This document shows positions 16,380 to 24,520 of a stretch of DNA of 45,745 bases, piece after piece (the first letter of the stretch is position 1; every line of letters begins with the position of its first letter). Location of the stretch: assembly GCA_902780565.1 (NCBI GenBank), contig CACZGD010000012.1, positions 1-45,745 of the forward strand, given 5' to 3'. The position numbers and the translations under genes are program-made. The notes below the pieces were generated by a model. The model saw nothing but the letters and a program-made list of their open reading frames with translations. It ran no database searches and was not told the origin of the DNA. Source of the stretch: Oscillospiraceae bacterium (GTDB taxonomy: Bacteria > Bacillota > Clostridia > Oscillospirales > Acutalibacteraceae).

Positions 16380-17588
16380 TTATTCTCTGCCAAAGGGAAC
16401 CGGCAGCGTCCCGTCGGTCCTTGACGCCGACGCGCCGACGAAGGAAAGCCGTCCCCCGAACGCGGGGTGCGGGACCAGCGCCTCGGGCGGCAGGTCGCCG
16501 GACGCGAAGCGGAGAAGGCCCTGCGTCTCGTTCAGGTGGGTGACGAACAGGGCGGCGGTGCCGTCCCAAGGCCCGAGATCGGCCAGGATCGGCGCCGCCA
16601 GCCCCGCAGGGGAAGTGTGCCTTGCATAGCGCAGCCGCCCCTGCCACGGATTTTCGCGGTTCGTTTCATCCGGCGAAAGCGCGCCGAGCGCCGAAGGCGC
16701 GGTCTCCCCGGGCAGGGGACCCGCCCCGTGTCGGGTCAGGTAGGACCGCACGACGTACAAAGCGAGATCGAGGGACCGCCCCGCCGCGCGGCAGAGCCGC
16801 AGCGGATTCGTCAGCCCCGTGCGCGACGCGGTGACGTGCGGCGCGTTCGTCTTGTTTTCGGCGTCCAGCAGCAGCCCCTGCGCCCCCTCGAAGATCACGG
16901 TTTGCCGGGGTTGCAGGAACGCGTCGGGGTCCGGGACAAGCCGGACCGCCTCCAGCCCCCGGAGGACCCCCTCCGCATAGCGCGCCGGGACGTTGGGGTC
17001 CGTGAGCAGCGTTCCGTATTCGCCCGCCGTTTCGGGCGTAAGCCCAAAGGAAGAAAGCCTCGGCAGCGCGTAGTCCCGCCGGATGCGGGAAAGCAGCGCG
17101 GTGAGGGACGCGGCGGTCATGCCGGAAATCATGCCGAGCGTGACCCGGAACCCGGCCCTGCCGCGTTCGTTCGCCTCGTTGATTCCCATGCCGCAGCTCC
17201 CGTGCCGGTTTTCGCCCCGCGAGGTCTCCAGCGCCATGTTCAGCAGCACGTCGTCGACCAGCGTGATCCCGGCGGCGGGATCGGCAAACACGCGCGGCGA
17301 AAAGCCCGCTGTGGCGCGAAAATCCGCAAGCTCCTCCGGCAGCTTATAAAGATCGGGCAGGAAGGACCCTGCCCAAAAGGTATCCGCCCCGCGAAAGGAC
17401 CCGGCGGACAGCTGATGAAAGACGAAGCGCCTTGCCCCGTCCCCCACCGTGTGCCCCGCCTGCGCGCCGCCGTTATGCCGCACGACCAGCGCCCCGGGCG
17501 CCCGGCGGCAGAGCAGGTCCGTCGCCAGCCCCTTGCCCTCGTCCCCGAAGGCGGCGCCGATCACCGCGGCGATGAAGGGCGCGGTCAA
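16380..17588 (-). CDS. Divergent adenylosuccinate-synthetase-like protein
   Basis: A 402-residue PurA-fold protein. Conserved elements are the GTP/phosphate loop FGDEGKG (residues 14-20), NGGAQAGHT (39-47, equivalent to the catalytic-His segment), FEGAQGLLLD, and APHVTASRTG. It differs from housekeeping PurA at the IMP-contacting loops: GSCGMGINEANERGRAGFR replaces the usual TTGRGIGP...RRG, and TNRENPWQGRLRYA lies where PurA has the arginine-rich aspartate loop. The start is TTG at 17588, inside the VWA stop codon (TTGA overlap), with GAGGTGA 5 bases upstream; GTG at V9 is an alternative. It probably ligates an amino acid to a purine-like 6-oxo group (inference). Last of three genes. Confidence 0.8.
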   Translation of the reverse strand: MTAPFIAAVIGAAFGDEGKGLATDLLCRRAPGALVVRHNGGAQAGHTVGDGARRFVFHQLSAGSFRGADTFWAGSFLPDLYKLPEELADFRATAGFSPRVFADPAAGITLVDDVLLNMALETSRGENRHGSCGMGINEANERGRAGFRVTLGMISGMTAASLTALLSRIRRDYALPRLSSFGLTPETAGEYGTLLTDPNVPARYAEGVLRGLEAVRLVPDPDAFLQPRQTVIFEGAQGLLLDAENKTNAPHVTASRTGLTNPLRLCRAAGRSLDLALYVVRSYLTRHGAGPLPGETAPSALGALSPDETNRENPWQGRLRYARHTSPAGLAAPILADLGPWDGTAALFVTHLNETQGLLRFASGDLPPEALVPHPAFGGRLSFVGASASRTDGTLPVPFGRE

Positions 17589-18481
17589 AGGCTCACCTCG
17601 CCGTCCGTTTCGATCACAAGATAGTCCAGCGCGCGGCGCACGACCAGCGCGGCGGGCTCGGACCAGGCGATCTCCACCCGTTCGCGCGGCACGCCCGCGA
17701 CCAGCATCATCACGCTGACGATCAGCTCCGGCAGATACTGGATCCGCCGCTTTTCGATGGGCAGCACGCGCCCGGGCAGCATGGCGCTCAGCTTGCGCGG
17801 CAGGGGCTCGTTCGGCTTCTCCTGAATATGGATGTGGAAAACGTGGAACTTTTCGCCCGCCGCCTCCGCCAGCGCAGCGCTTTTCAGCTTGGGCGATTTT
17901 TCGTTGAAGATCGAGAAGATATCGCTCCGGGAAAGGCTCGTGTGGCAGTCGGCGTCCCCGATCGTGAACAGAAAGCCTTTTCTGCCGTGCTTTTCCCACG
18001 CGTCGGCTGACGTGTGGAACGCCGCGAAATACCAGAGCAGCTCGTAATCCTCCGCGTCGTCGCCGCCGTTGCCCTCCAGCCACAGGCGCAGAAGCTGCTG
18101 CGCGATACGGATATCGGACTCGAACTGCGTGACCTGCAGCGGCGCGTTATCCGTGCAGTCGCCCACCGCCGCGAACAGGATCTGCGGGTCCGGGACCGGC
18201 TTTTCGGAGAACAGCTTCATCATCGTTTCGTGAAGCCCTTTTCTGGCGATCTCTGCCGCGAGATAGCCCATGGAGCCGGTCACGTCCAGCCCCAGAATGA
18301 TCGGGGTGGAGGCAGGGTGCTGCTCCGAATCCCGCGATTGGCGCATGGCGATGAAGCGGGGGTCGAATTCCGGCTCCAGCTTATGCGCCTTGAACAGATT
18401 TTTTTCGTGCGACGTGCTCGTGATCCCCTTGCTCGCCGCCAGCCGCGCCCAGTCGGCGCTGGTGTAACTGCCGTGTCCCAT
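17585..18481 (-). CDS. VWA-domain protein of kinase/PurA-linked cassette
   Basis: A 298-residue cytoplasmic protein with a von Willebrand A domain. The MIDAS motif is LDVTGSMG (D66-V-T-G-S70); later conserved parts are FAAVGDCTDNAPLQVTQFESD, EGNGGDDAEDYELLWYF, and GRKGFLFTIGDAD. The N-terminal region (residues 1-55, including RQSRDSEQHP) is a conserved lead-in of this VWA subgroup. No transmembrane helix is present, so it likely binds Mg2+ and a protein partner in the cytoplasm. GGGAGGG precedes the ATG. It lies 13 bases after the zinc-ribbon gene and overlaps the PurA-like start by four bases. Confidence 0.88.
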   Translation of the reverse strand: MGHGSYTSADWARLAASKGITSTSHEKNLFKAHKLEPEFDPRFIAMRQSRDSEQHPASTPIILGLDVTGSMGYLAAEIARKGLHETMMKLFSEKPVPDPQILFAAVGDCTDNAPLQVTQFESDIRIAQQLLRLWLEGNGGDDAEDYELLWYFAAFHTSADAWEKHGRKGFLFTIGDADCHTSLSRSDIFSIFNEKSPKLKSAALAEAAGEKFHVFHIHIQEKPNEPLPRKLSAMLPGRVLPIEKRRIQYLPELIVSVMMLVAGVPRERVEIAWSEPAALVVRRALDYLVIETDGEVSL

Positions 18482-18494
18482 AGGTTCCCTCCCG

Positions 18495-19397
18495 TTATTG
18501 ATCCGTTTTAAGCTGTGAAAGGTCGAGCGTCCGGAAGCGCCTGCCGCCGAAGCCCTGCTCGATCACCCTGTCCCATGCCGCGAAATCGGCGTAGGCGTCC
18601 GCCTTCGGCGGCCCGTTTATGAAATCCCGGAACGCGGCAGGGGCGTCCGGCAGGGTCTCGCCCATCACCCGCGCCGCCGTTTTGCGCAAGGCAAGCAGAT
18701 CCGTCTTGCCGCCGCCGGACGCAGACCGCGCGTTCCACCAGCCGCCGAGCAGAAACGCCTCGTGCGTGGCGGCGTCGATGAACGCCGATTCCGTGCCGAT
18801 CCCGCCGTGGCAAAGATCGCTGAACGCCAGCGCGCAGCACAGGTTTTCGAGCCGCGAGACGATCCACGCCGCGTGCGCCGGGGGCAGGCTGCCGAACGCC
18901 GACAGCGGAAACACGCCCTCGGCCTTGGCCACGGACAGCGCCGTGCGCCCGTCCGCAAGCTCAAACCGCCCTGTGACCGTGGGGAAATACGCCGCCAGCC
19001 CCTGCACGTCCGCCGCCGGGAAGCGGAGGGACGAGGCCGTTTCGAGAAACCGGTCCGCCCCCTCCGGGGGCAGCACGAACACCGCGCTCCGCCGCGCCGT
19101 GTAGATCTCAACGCCGTCCTGCGTCCCGTGGAACAGATAGCGGATCTTCACCGGCCCGCCGGTCCTTCGCGGCAGGGATACGGCTTCGGCGCCGTCCCAC
19201 AGGCGGTCCAGCCGTCGCCGCGATTCGTCGTTCGCCGCCTGCCCGAGGGAGAGCAGCATCGCCTCGCGGAACGCCCCGTATTCCCGCATTTCCCGGTCGG
19301 AAATATACGATCTCGTGCCGCAGTAGACGCACGTCAGCGTCCCCGCGCCGCCGGGGCGCAGCTCGCCCCCGCAGTTGGGGCAGGTAAAGGTCTTCAT
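18495..19397 (-). CDS. Zinc-ribbon protein with kinase-like C-lobe (probable pseudokinase)
   Basis: Start at ATG 19397 (MKTFTCPNCGGE) with AAGGAG about 11 bases upstream; 300 residues. A zinc ribbon (CPNC and CVYC, residues 6-26) is followed by a helical region and a domain like a protein-kinase lobe. WIVSRLENLCCALAFSDL precedes CHGGIGTESAFID, resembling the catalytic loop HGDL..N, and THEAFLLGGWWNA follows where DFG would lie. The catalytic Asp, Asn and DFG are not intact, so it may be a pseudokinase. First gene of the kinase-like/VWA/PurA-like operon. The kinase relation is inferred from motif pattern. Confidence 0.7.
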   Translation of the reverse strand: MKTFTCPNCGGELRPGGAGTLTCVYCGTRSYISDREMREYGAFREAMLLSLGQAANDESRRRLDRLWDGAEAVSLPRRTGGPVKIRYLFHGTQDGVEIYTARRSAVFVLPPEGADRFLETASSLRFPAADVQGLAAYFPTVTGRFELADGRTALSVAKAEGVFPLSAFGSLPPAHAAWIVSRLENLCCALAFSDLCHGGIGTESAFIDAATHEAFLLGGWWNARSASGGGKTDLLALRKTAARVMGETLPDAPAAFRDFINGPPKADAYADFAAWDRVIEQGFGGRRFRTLDLSQLKTDQ

Positions 19398-19451
19398 GGA
19401 TCGCCGCTCTCCTTTTTCCCGCACAGGCGGGTTTTTGTTTTATCTTAAATG

Positions 19452-19480
19452 ATTATAGCACGGCAATCCCGCCGACGCAA
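19452..19480 (-). promoter_or_regulatory. Promoter of the kinase-like/VWA/PurA-like operon
   Basis: TTGCGT (19480-19475), 17-base spacer, exact TATAAT (19457-19452). The leader carries a CCCGC/GCGGG hairpin just before the ribosome site. Confidence 0.75.
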
Positions 19481-19594
19481 CCGCAATCGAAGGATTTTCG
19501 GAATAAACGGAGAAATCGCCGGCCCGGCGAAAGAAAAGCTCCCCCTCCGGGCGCACCCGGGACCGAGAAATTTTGAAAAAAGTAAAATTCCCTC

Positions 19595-19623
19595 TTGACG
19601 AATCAAAAATCGGGTAGTATAAT
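19595..19623 (+). promoter_or_regulatory. tRNA-Val promoter
   Basis: TTGACG (19595-19600), 17-base spacer, exact TATAAT (19618-19623), 13 bases before the tRNA. Confidence 0.92.
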
Positions 19624-19636
19624 GGAGTCACTGTTC

Positions 19637-19713
<77 letters not shown>

Positions 19714-19715
19714 TC

Positions 19716-19743
19716 AAAAAAACCGCCGTATGGCGGTTTTTTT
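19716..19743 (+). terminator. Intrinsic terminator of tRNA-Val
   Basis: AAAACCGCC-GTAT-GGCGGTTTT stem-loop followed by more T residues, directly after the CCA end. Confidence 0.92.
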
Positions 19744-19750
19744 AATGGTG

Positions 19751-19924
19751 GAATGAAGTCGCCCCTTGCGGGGCTGATGAAGGAATGAAGTCGCTGCGCT
19801 GATGAAGAAATGAAAATGAGAGAGTCCGGGAAGGGGCGGCTTCGCTTCATCAGGCGCTGCCTGCGGCGCCGTCTTCATAAACGAGCAAAGCGAGTGTCTT
19901 CATCAGGGCGAAGCCCGTCTTCAT
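19751..19924. repeat. Cluster of five small hairpin repeats (TGAAGTC...TGATGAAG type)
   Basis: Two units on the plus strand (19751-19782, 19783-19807) share GAATGAAGTCGC at the left and GCTGATGAAG at the right, around variable GC hairpins. Three inverted units (19845-19878, 19873-19903, 19898-19924) share CTTCAT borders and different palindromic cores such as GGGCGAAGCCC. Borders are constant and cores variable, a pattern of short interspersed hairpin repeats. They fill the gap between the tRNA terminator and the next gene. Confidence 0.75.
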
Positions 19925-19944
19925 GAAAACAAGGAGGGTCCACG

Positions 19945-20598
19945 ATGGTAAAACGGTTTGAGGAAGCGTTCGGAAAGTACCTGGCGCTTGTGCCGGGGCA
20001 GACGGCGTTTGCCTTTTCGCACACGGACACGAACGATTTTTACGATCCGCCGCAGTGGGCGGACCGCGGCGGCTACCCGGGCTCCGCGCTGCGCTTTCAC
20101 GAGCTGGCGACCGGGCGGGTGTTTTTGCCCTTTCCGAAAACGCGGGACGTGATGTTCGGCGACCCGATGTGGAGCGAGGGCCGCTTCTGGTTCCTGCGCG
20201 GGGACTTCGCCGCCGGGACCGTGACGCTGTTTGGCTATACGCCGGGCGAAACGCCGGAGCCCGTGCGCGTGTTCCCGGTCGGGGAGCTGGAATTATACAA
20301 CCTGCGGCTGCTGGGCGAAACGCCGCACGTGGTGAGCTGCCGCGAGCGATTCCACTGCTATTACCCCGCGCGGATCTCCTTTCCCGTGGACGGCAGGGAA
20401 ACGCCGACCCTTCTGACGGCGGACCGGATCTTTTTGGAATCCTGGGTGGAGGAGGGCTGGGACGACGAGCACGACCGCGCCGGGGACGATTACGTCTATT
20501 ATAACGTGGTGCGGGTGCGGGACTTTGCCGGACGGCTGCTGCACGAAGAAAAGGGCTATCTGTTTCAGGGACCGGACGGCGGCTGGTACCTCGGCTGA
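19945..20598 (+). CDS. Conserved-looking hypothetical protein
   Basis: A 217-residue soluble protein with AAGGAGG upstream of the ATG. It is rich in aromatic and acidic residues (FSHTDTNDFYDPPQWADRGG, ESWVEEGWDDEHDRAGDDY) and looks all-beta, without signal peptide or membrane helix. I do not recognise a family. Codon use matches its neighbours. It may be expressed from readthrough or an unseen promoter within the hairpin-repeat region. Confidence 0.75.
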   Translation: MVKRFEEAFGKYLALVPGQTAFAFSHTDTNDFYDPPQWADRGGYPGSALRFHELATGRVFLPFPKTRDVMFGDPMWSEGRFWFLRGDFAAGTVTLFGYTPGETPEPVRVFPVGELELYNLRLLGETPHVVSCRERFHCYYPARISFPVDGRETPTLLTADRIFLESWVEEGWDDEHDRAGDDYVYYNVVRVRDFAGRLLHEEKGYLFQGPDGGWYLG

Positions 20599-20605
20599 GC
20601 GGCTG

Positions 20606-20634
20606 TTGACTTTTTTCCCGACTTGTAATACGAT
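20606..20634 (+). promoter_or_regulatory. Promoter of the 70-aa membrane protein gene
   Basis: TTGACT (20606-20611), 17-base spacer, TACGAT (20629-20634), beginning just after the preceding stop codon. Confidence 0.7.
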
Positions 20635-20663
20635 AGAAACAGACATTTTTGGAGGGAAGCCAC

Positions 20664-20876
20664 ATGCACAAGAAACTGCTGCACGTATTTCTGATCATTC
20701 TGACGGCGGTGGGGGCGCTGCTCACCGCGGCGGCGGTCTGGTTCCTGTTCCGCATGGCGGACCCGGGGCGGGACTGGATCTTCCTCGCGCCGCCGCTGGT
20801 CCTGCTGCTGATCGGCGTTCTCGGGTTGCTGCTGACGCGAAACCGCCGCGGAACGGACGGGGAAGAGGACGCATAA
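20664..20876 (+). CDS. Small two-helix membrane protein
   Basis: Start at ATG 20664 (MHKKLLHVF), GGAGGG upstream. The 70-residue product has two hydrophobic helices (about 5-27 and 37-57) and a charged C-terminal tail (RNRRGTDGEEDA). Unknown function. Confidence 0.7.
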   Translation: MHKKLLHVFLIILTAVGALLTAAAVWFLFRMADPGRDWIFLAPPLVLLLIGVLGLLLTRNRRGTDGEEDA

Positions 20877-20933
20877 TGCGCGTTTCGCGCGCATAAACCT
20901 GAAGGAGACGCACACACGAAGGGGGCGCGGAGC

Positions 20934-21629
20934 ATGGACGGCGCAAACGGGATCCGGGCGATCCTGATCGATATTGACGACACGCTTTTGGATTTTGACA
21001 AATGCGCGGCCTTTTCCATCCGCCGCGCCGAGGACGCGACCGGGGTCCGGCTGCCGCCGGACGCGTTTTCCGTGTTCAAGCGGATCAACCGGCAGCTCTG
21101 GGACCGCCTGCAGGCGGGCGAATACGACCTTGCCTACCTGCGGACCATCCGCTGGAACACGATGTTCGCCGCCATGGGCGTGACCGCCGACGGGTTGGAT
21201 TTCGAATATCATTTCGAGCGGGCGCTGGAAATGAGCGCCGAGCCGGTGACGGGAGCGACGGAGCTATTACAGGCGCTGGCAGGGCGGTTCCCCGTTTACG
21301 CCGCGTCCAACGCCCCATCCGGCCAGCAGGAGGAGCGGCTGCGCCTTGCCGGGATGGACCGGTTTTTTGCGGACGTGTTCGTTTCGGGCGACCTCGGCTT
21401 TTCCAAGCCCGATCCGCGCTTTTTCGAGGCGGTGCTTGCCATGCTCCCCTACCCGCCCGAAACGCTTCTGATGATCGGGGATTCGGTCTCCGCCGACGTG
21501 GCGGGGGCGAAGCCCTTCGGCATCCGCACCCTGCTGTTCGACCCGCATTCTGCTTCAAAGGGAGACGAAGCCGACGCGACCGTGCGGGCGCTTTGCGAGA
21601 TCCCTGCCGTACTGGGACTGCGGGATTAA
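20934..21629 (+). CDS. HAD-superfamily phosphatase, YjjG-like
   Basis: A 231-residue HAD hydrolase. Motif I IDIDDTLLDFD (residues 12-22), motif II YAASNAPSGQQ, motif III FSKPDPRFF and motif IV MIGDSVSADVAGA are all intact. Subfamily resemblance is to YjjG/YfnB nucleotidases that remove phosphate from pyrimidine nucleotides, including non-canonical ones. Substrate assignment is an inference. Confidence 0.9.
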   Translation: MDGANGIRAILIDIDDTLLDFDKCAAFSIRRAEDATGVRLPPDAFSVFKRINRQLWDRLQAGEYDLAYLRTIRWNTMFAAMGVTADGLDFEYHFERALEMSAEPVTGATELLQALAGRFPVYAASNAPSGQQEERLRLAGMDRFFADVFVSGDLGFSKPDPRFFEAVLAMLPYPPETLLMIGDSVSADVAGAKPFGIRTLLFDPHSASKGDEADATVRALCEIPAVLGLRD

Positions 21630-21656
21630 GATTTTTTTAAGATCCGGCGGCGGCGG

Positions 21657-21686
21657 TTGACTTGATCCCCGCCGCTGTGTTACAGT
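21657..21686 (+). promoter_or_regulatory. Promoter of first lipoprotein gene
   Basis: TTGACT (21657-21662), 18-base spacer, TACAGT (21681-21686). Confidence 0.55.
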
Positions 21687-21717
21687 AAAGGTATCAAAGA
21701 AAAGGGAGGCGCAGTTC

Positions 21718-22221
21718 ATGAAGAAAACGCGCGTACTGCTTGCCGCCGTCCTGATGTTTGCCGTCCTTTTATCCCTGTCCGCCTGCAAAAAGCGGACGCC
21801 CGCAACGGTCAATCAGGTCCGGAATGAATTGATCGAGCGAGGCTTTGAAACGGAACCGATGAGACCGGAAGACTTCAGACGCATCCTTCCGGACCCAACG
21901 GCACAGGCTGTGTCCGACGGCGTCGTTTTCATCAAATATCAGGAAGGGACGGGGCGCCTGCTCGGGACGTTTGCGGTCTTTCAAACGGAGGACGACGCGT
22001 CACGCGCCTACGATTACACAAAGGCCGAAGCCGAAGCGGACGTGACGGGCGTGAAGACCCGCCTTGCGAACGAACTGCCGCACTATGAATTCCTGCGCGT
22101 TTCGGCCAAGACGGTACAGTACACCGTGATCCGCGTGGAAAATACGCTGTTGTATCTGGACGCGGGCCCCGCGTTCTTTGACGAGGCCGACGAGATCGCA
22201 CAGAACCTCGGCTACAAATAA
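21718..22221 (+). CDS. Lipoprotein paralogue 1, unknown function
   Basis: A 167-residue lipoprotein with lipobox LSAC (about residues 20-23) and the mature start KKRTPATVNQVRNELIERGFE. It is clearly paralogous to the next gene: shared PATV.Q..NE..ERG, NTLLYL.A and the terminal LGYK. GGGAGG lies upstream. Anchored outside the membrane; no enzyme motif seen. Confidence 0.85.
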   Translation: MKKTRVLLAAVLMFAVLLSLSACKKRTPATVNQVRNELIERGFETEPMRPEDFRRILPDPTAQAVSDGVVFIKYQEGTGRLLGTFAVFQTEDDASRAYDYTKAEAEADVTGVKTRLANELPHYEFLRVSAKTVQYTVIRVENTLLYLDAGPAFFDEADEIAQNLGYK

Positions 22222-22291
22222 GCCGAACAGGACGGCGCCCCGCATTCCCGCGGAAAAACCGCCGCGTTCCGACAAGAAACGGGATCTTCCC

Positions 22292-22321
22292 TTGACAAAG
22301 AATCCGGATCTATGTTATATT
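22292..22321 (+). promoter_or_regulatory. Promoter of second lipoprotein gene
   Basis: Exact TTGACA (22292-22297), 18-base spacer, TATATT (22316-22321). Confidence 0.75.
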
Positions 22322-22352
22322 GAAATCACCAATTTCGGAAAGGATGACGTTT

Positions 22353-22844
22353 ATGAAGAAAACCAGACTGCTTGTCGCACTGCTGCTGATCGCGGCGCTT
22401 GCGCTCTCCCTTGCCGCCTGCTCCAAAAAGACCCCCGCAACCGTGGAGCAGTTCCAGAATGAGATGAAGGAACGCGGCTATGAAGAGATCGAGATCGATA
22501 TGAGCACCACGGACGCGCAAACGCAGGCCGCCGTGGAGAAGGTCAAGGCCGCCGTGAAGATGGACGGGGACAACCCCTCCTGCGTTGTGCGGTTCTACGT
22601 TGCGAAGAGTGAAACGAATGCGCAGCAACTGTTCGCAGGCACCAAGCCCCTTGCGGAGGAAACCGCCGCGGGCACCAAGACCCAGGTCGAAACGAACCTC
22701 GGCAACCACAGCTATTACCGTGTGAAGGGCGACAGCATGATCTGCGTGCTGGCCCGGATCGACAATACTCTGCTTTACCTGCAGGCCGACAACGCGCTGG
22801 AGGACGAAGTGGACGACATCGTGAAGACCCTCGGTTACAAATAA
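22353..22844 (+). CDS. Lipoprotein paralogue 2, unknown function
   Basis: Start at ATG 22353 (MKKTRLLVAL), AAAGGA upstream; 163 residues. Lipobox LAAC, then SKKTPATVEQFQNEMKERGYE. Tandem duplicate of the preceding gene, each with its own promoter, which suggests divergence in expression rather than a simple operon. Confidence 0.85.
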   Translation: MKKTRLLVALLLIAALALSLAACSKKTPATVEQFQNEMKERGYEEIEIDMSTTDAQTQAAVEKVKAAVKMDGDNPSCVVRFYVAKSETNAQQLFAGTKPLAEETAAGTKTQVETNLGNHSYYRVKGDSMICVLARIDNTLLYLQADNALEDEVDDIVKTLGYK

Positions 22845-22870
22845 GCCGACAAAACACAACGTCAAAAAAA

Positions 22871-22905
22871 GACCGGAGATCCGATAACGGGTCTCCGGTT
22901 TTTTA
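22871..22905. terminator. Bidirectional intrinsic terminator
   Basis: ACCGGAGA (22872-22879) pairs with TCTCCGGT (22892-22899). T runs follow on both strands, serving the plus lipoprotein gene and the minus GH30 operon. Confidence 0.9.
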
Positions 22906-22918
22906 TCTGTTCTTTGCC

Positions 22919-24466
22919 TCAGCGCAGCACGAAGGTGGTGACGGAATTCACAGGGAGCTTCGTTTTCAGGGGGATGATCCCGCTGTGGACGCGCTGCATA
23001 TAGCCGCCGGTTTCCGTGGACTGCCAGATCTCCGCCTTGACCTTGCCGAAGGCGGTGACGGTGAAGTTCCGTTCGTTGCCCTTGTTGATCACCACGACCA
23101 CGATCCTGCCGTCCGGCGTCTGATACGCGGAGGCGGTGTAGCCGAGCTGAAAGTCATAGATCACGTGGTCGTCGTCCTTCTGATAGTCGACGTCCTTCAC
23201 GTCCGGGTTCGGGTCCACGCGCACGCTGCCCGCCGGAATGAACGCGGAAAAATGCTGCAGCGCGTAATACCGCGTCGCCACGCGCACCTCCGCCGCGTCG
23301 TCCGTCATGGCAAGGGGCCCGTCGCTCCACCAGGTGCCGTCCTCCCGGATCCCGGCGTTGTTCACGCCGACCCAGGCGGACCAGCCGTTCACGCCCGTGA
23401 GGGTGAGATCGTGCTGGATGACCTCCGCCATGCGCAGGAAGGAATCGTAGGACGTGATATCATGCTCCAGCGGCAGCTCGCACCACTCCGTCATTTCGAC
23501 GTTCACGGGGTAGTTCTTTTCCGCAAGCGCCTTGCCGAACTGATATTTGTTCCAGAGCTGCCCGTCCGCCCAATAGGAGTGATAGGCAAGGCTGCCCAGC
23601 GCCTCACGGATCTCGGGGTCGGCGACCAGCCGGTCAAAGTAGTCGAGCGTGACGTCGCCGAGCTGCCCGCTTTCGGGCGCCATGAGCTTCAGGTCCAGCC
23701 CCGACGCCTTGATCGCGCGCGCGAACACGCGCATGACGGCAACGACCTCGTCCGGCTCGTAATGGCAGCCCTCCTGCCCGACCCAGTCGCCGCCCCAGGA
23801 CCACTGCGGCTCGTTGATGGGGGACAGGTACTTCACGGGCACGCCTTTGGACAGGAAATACCTCGCCGCCTCGATGCAGTAGTCCGCGAACGCCTGATAG
23901 TTTTCGGGCGGCAGGTTCGAGAAATTCTCCGTCTGCCCGCCGGTGGCCTGCCCCGTGCGGGTCAGGGAATAATGCGGGGAGTTCGCGAACAGCACCACGG
24001 TATCGATATTGCCGTAGGCCATGCATTTTTCGAGCATTTTCTGCGCGGCGGCGTCCCGGCTGAAGTCATAGACCCACTCGCCCGCGTCATTCTGCACCAG
24101 AAAGCTCTCGGTGGCGCGGTTGCCCCGGATGCGGGAGTTCGGATTTTCCTTTTCGCCGCCGCCGAGGTTATAGCGATAGACGTTCAGCGCCAGCCCCTCG
24201 TCCGAATACAGCAGCCGCGCGACCTCGTCCGCGTTTTCGCTGTTCCCGATATCCTGCGCCCACCAGCAGGCGGACACGCCGAAGCCGGTGAGAGTCTGAT
24301 ACTTTTTGAGGGCGTTGACGTTCAGCGAAACGTCCGCCGTCTGCACGTAGTTCAGCGACCCGGTGCGGATGAAATTCAGCGGGTTCTTGCTGCCGATGTT
24401 CATGATGGAAAAAATGCTGATGGCGGAAACAAGCAGGGAAATGAGACGCTTGAAAAGCAGGATCAT
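22919..24466 (-). CDS. GH30-family glycoside hydrolase
   Basis: Start at ATG 24466 (MILLFKRLISLL) because GAAAGGAC lies upstream; a TTG seven codons earlier would place the ribosome site inside the gene. The 515-residue product has an N-terminal hydrophobic export signal or anchor (residues 3-25), then a TIM barrel. Catalytic candidates are E219 (LSPINEPQW, acid/base) and E327 (NVEMTEWCE, nucleophile). A C-terminal beta domain (residues ~400-515) is typical of GH30. Members cleave beta-glucosidic, beta-fucosidic or xylan bonds; specificity cannot be called. Last gene of a four-gene operon. Confidence 0.9.
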   Translation of the reverse strand: MILLFKRLISLLVSAISIFSIMNIGSKNPLNFIRTGSLNYVQTADVSLNVNALKKYQTLTGFGVSACWWAQDIGNSENADEVARLLYSDEGLALNVYRYNLGGGEKENPNSRIRGNRATESFLVQNDAGEWVYDFSRDAAAQKMLEKCMAYGNIDTVVLFANSPHYSLTRTGQATGGQTENFSNLPPENYQAFADYCIEAARYFLSKGVPVKYLSPINEPQWSWGGDWVGQEGCHYEPDEVVAVMRVFARAIKASGLDLKLMAPESGQLGDVTLDYFDRLVADPEIREALGSLAYHSYWADGQLWNKYQFGKALAEKNYPVNVEMTEWCELPLEHDITSYDSFLRMAEVIQHDLTLTGVNGWSAWVGVNNAGIREDGTWWSDGPLAMTDDAAEVRVATRYYALQHFSAFIPAGSVRVDPNPDVKDVDYQKDDDHVIYDFQLGYTASAYQTPDGRIVVVVINKGNERNFTVTAFGKVKAEIWQSTETGGYMQRVHSGIIPLKTKLPVNSVTTFVLR

Positions 24467-24520
24467 AAAATCAGGTCCTTTCAACAAACAGAATCAGAGA
24501 GCATCGGCACCCAACGTCCG

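Noticed and set aside
16380-17588. Phage-type PurZ (diaminopurine pathway)
   Set aside because: No other Z-genome or phage genes are nearby, and the diagnostic substitutions cannot be verified by eye; kept only as a hypothesis to test.
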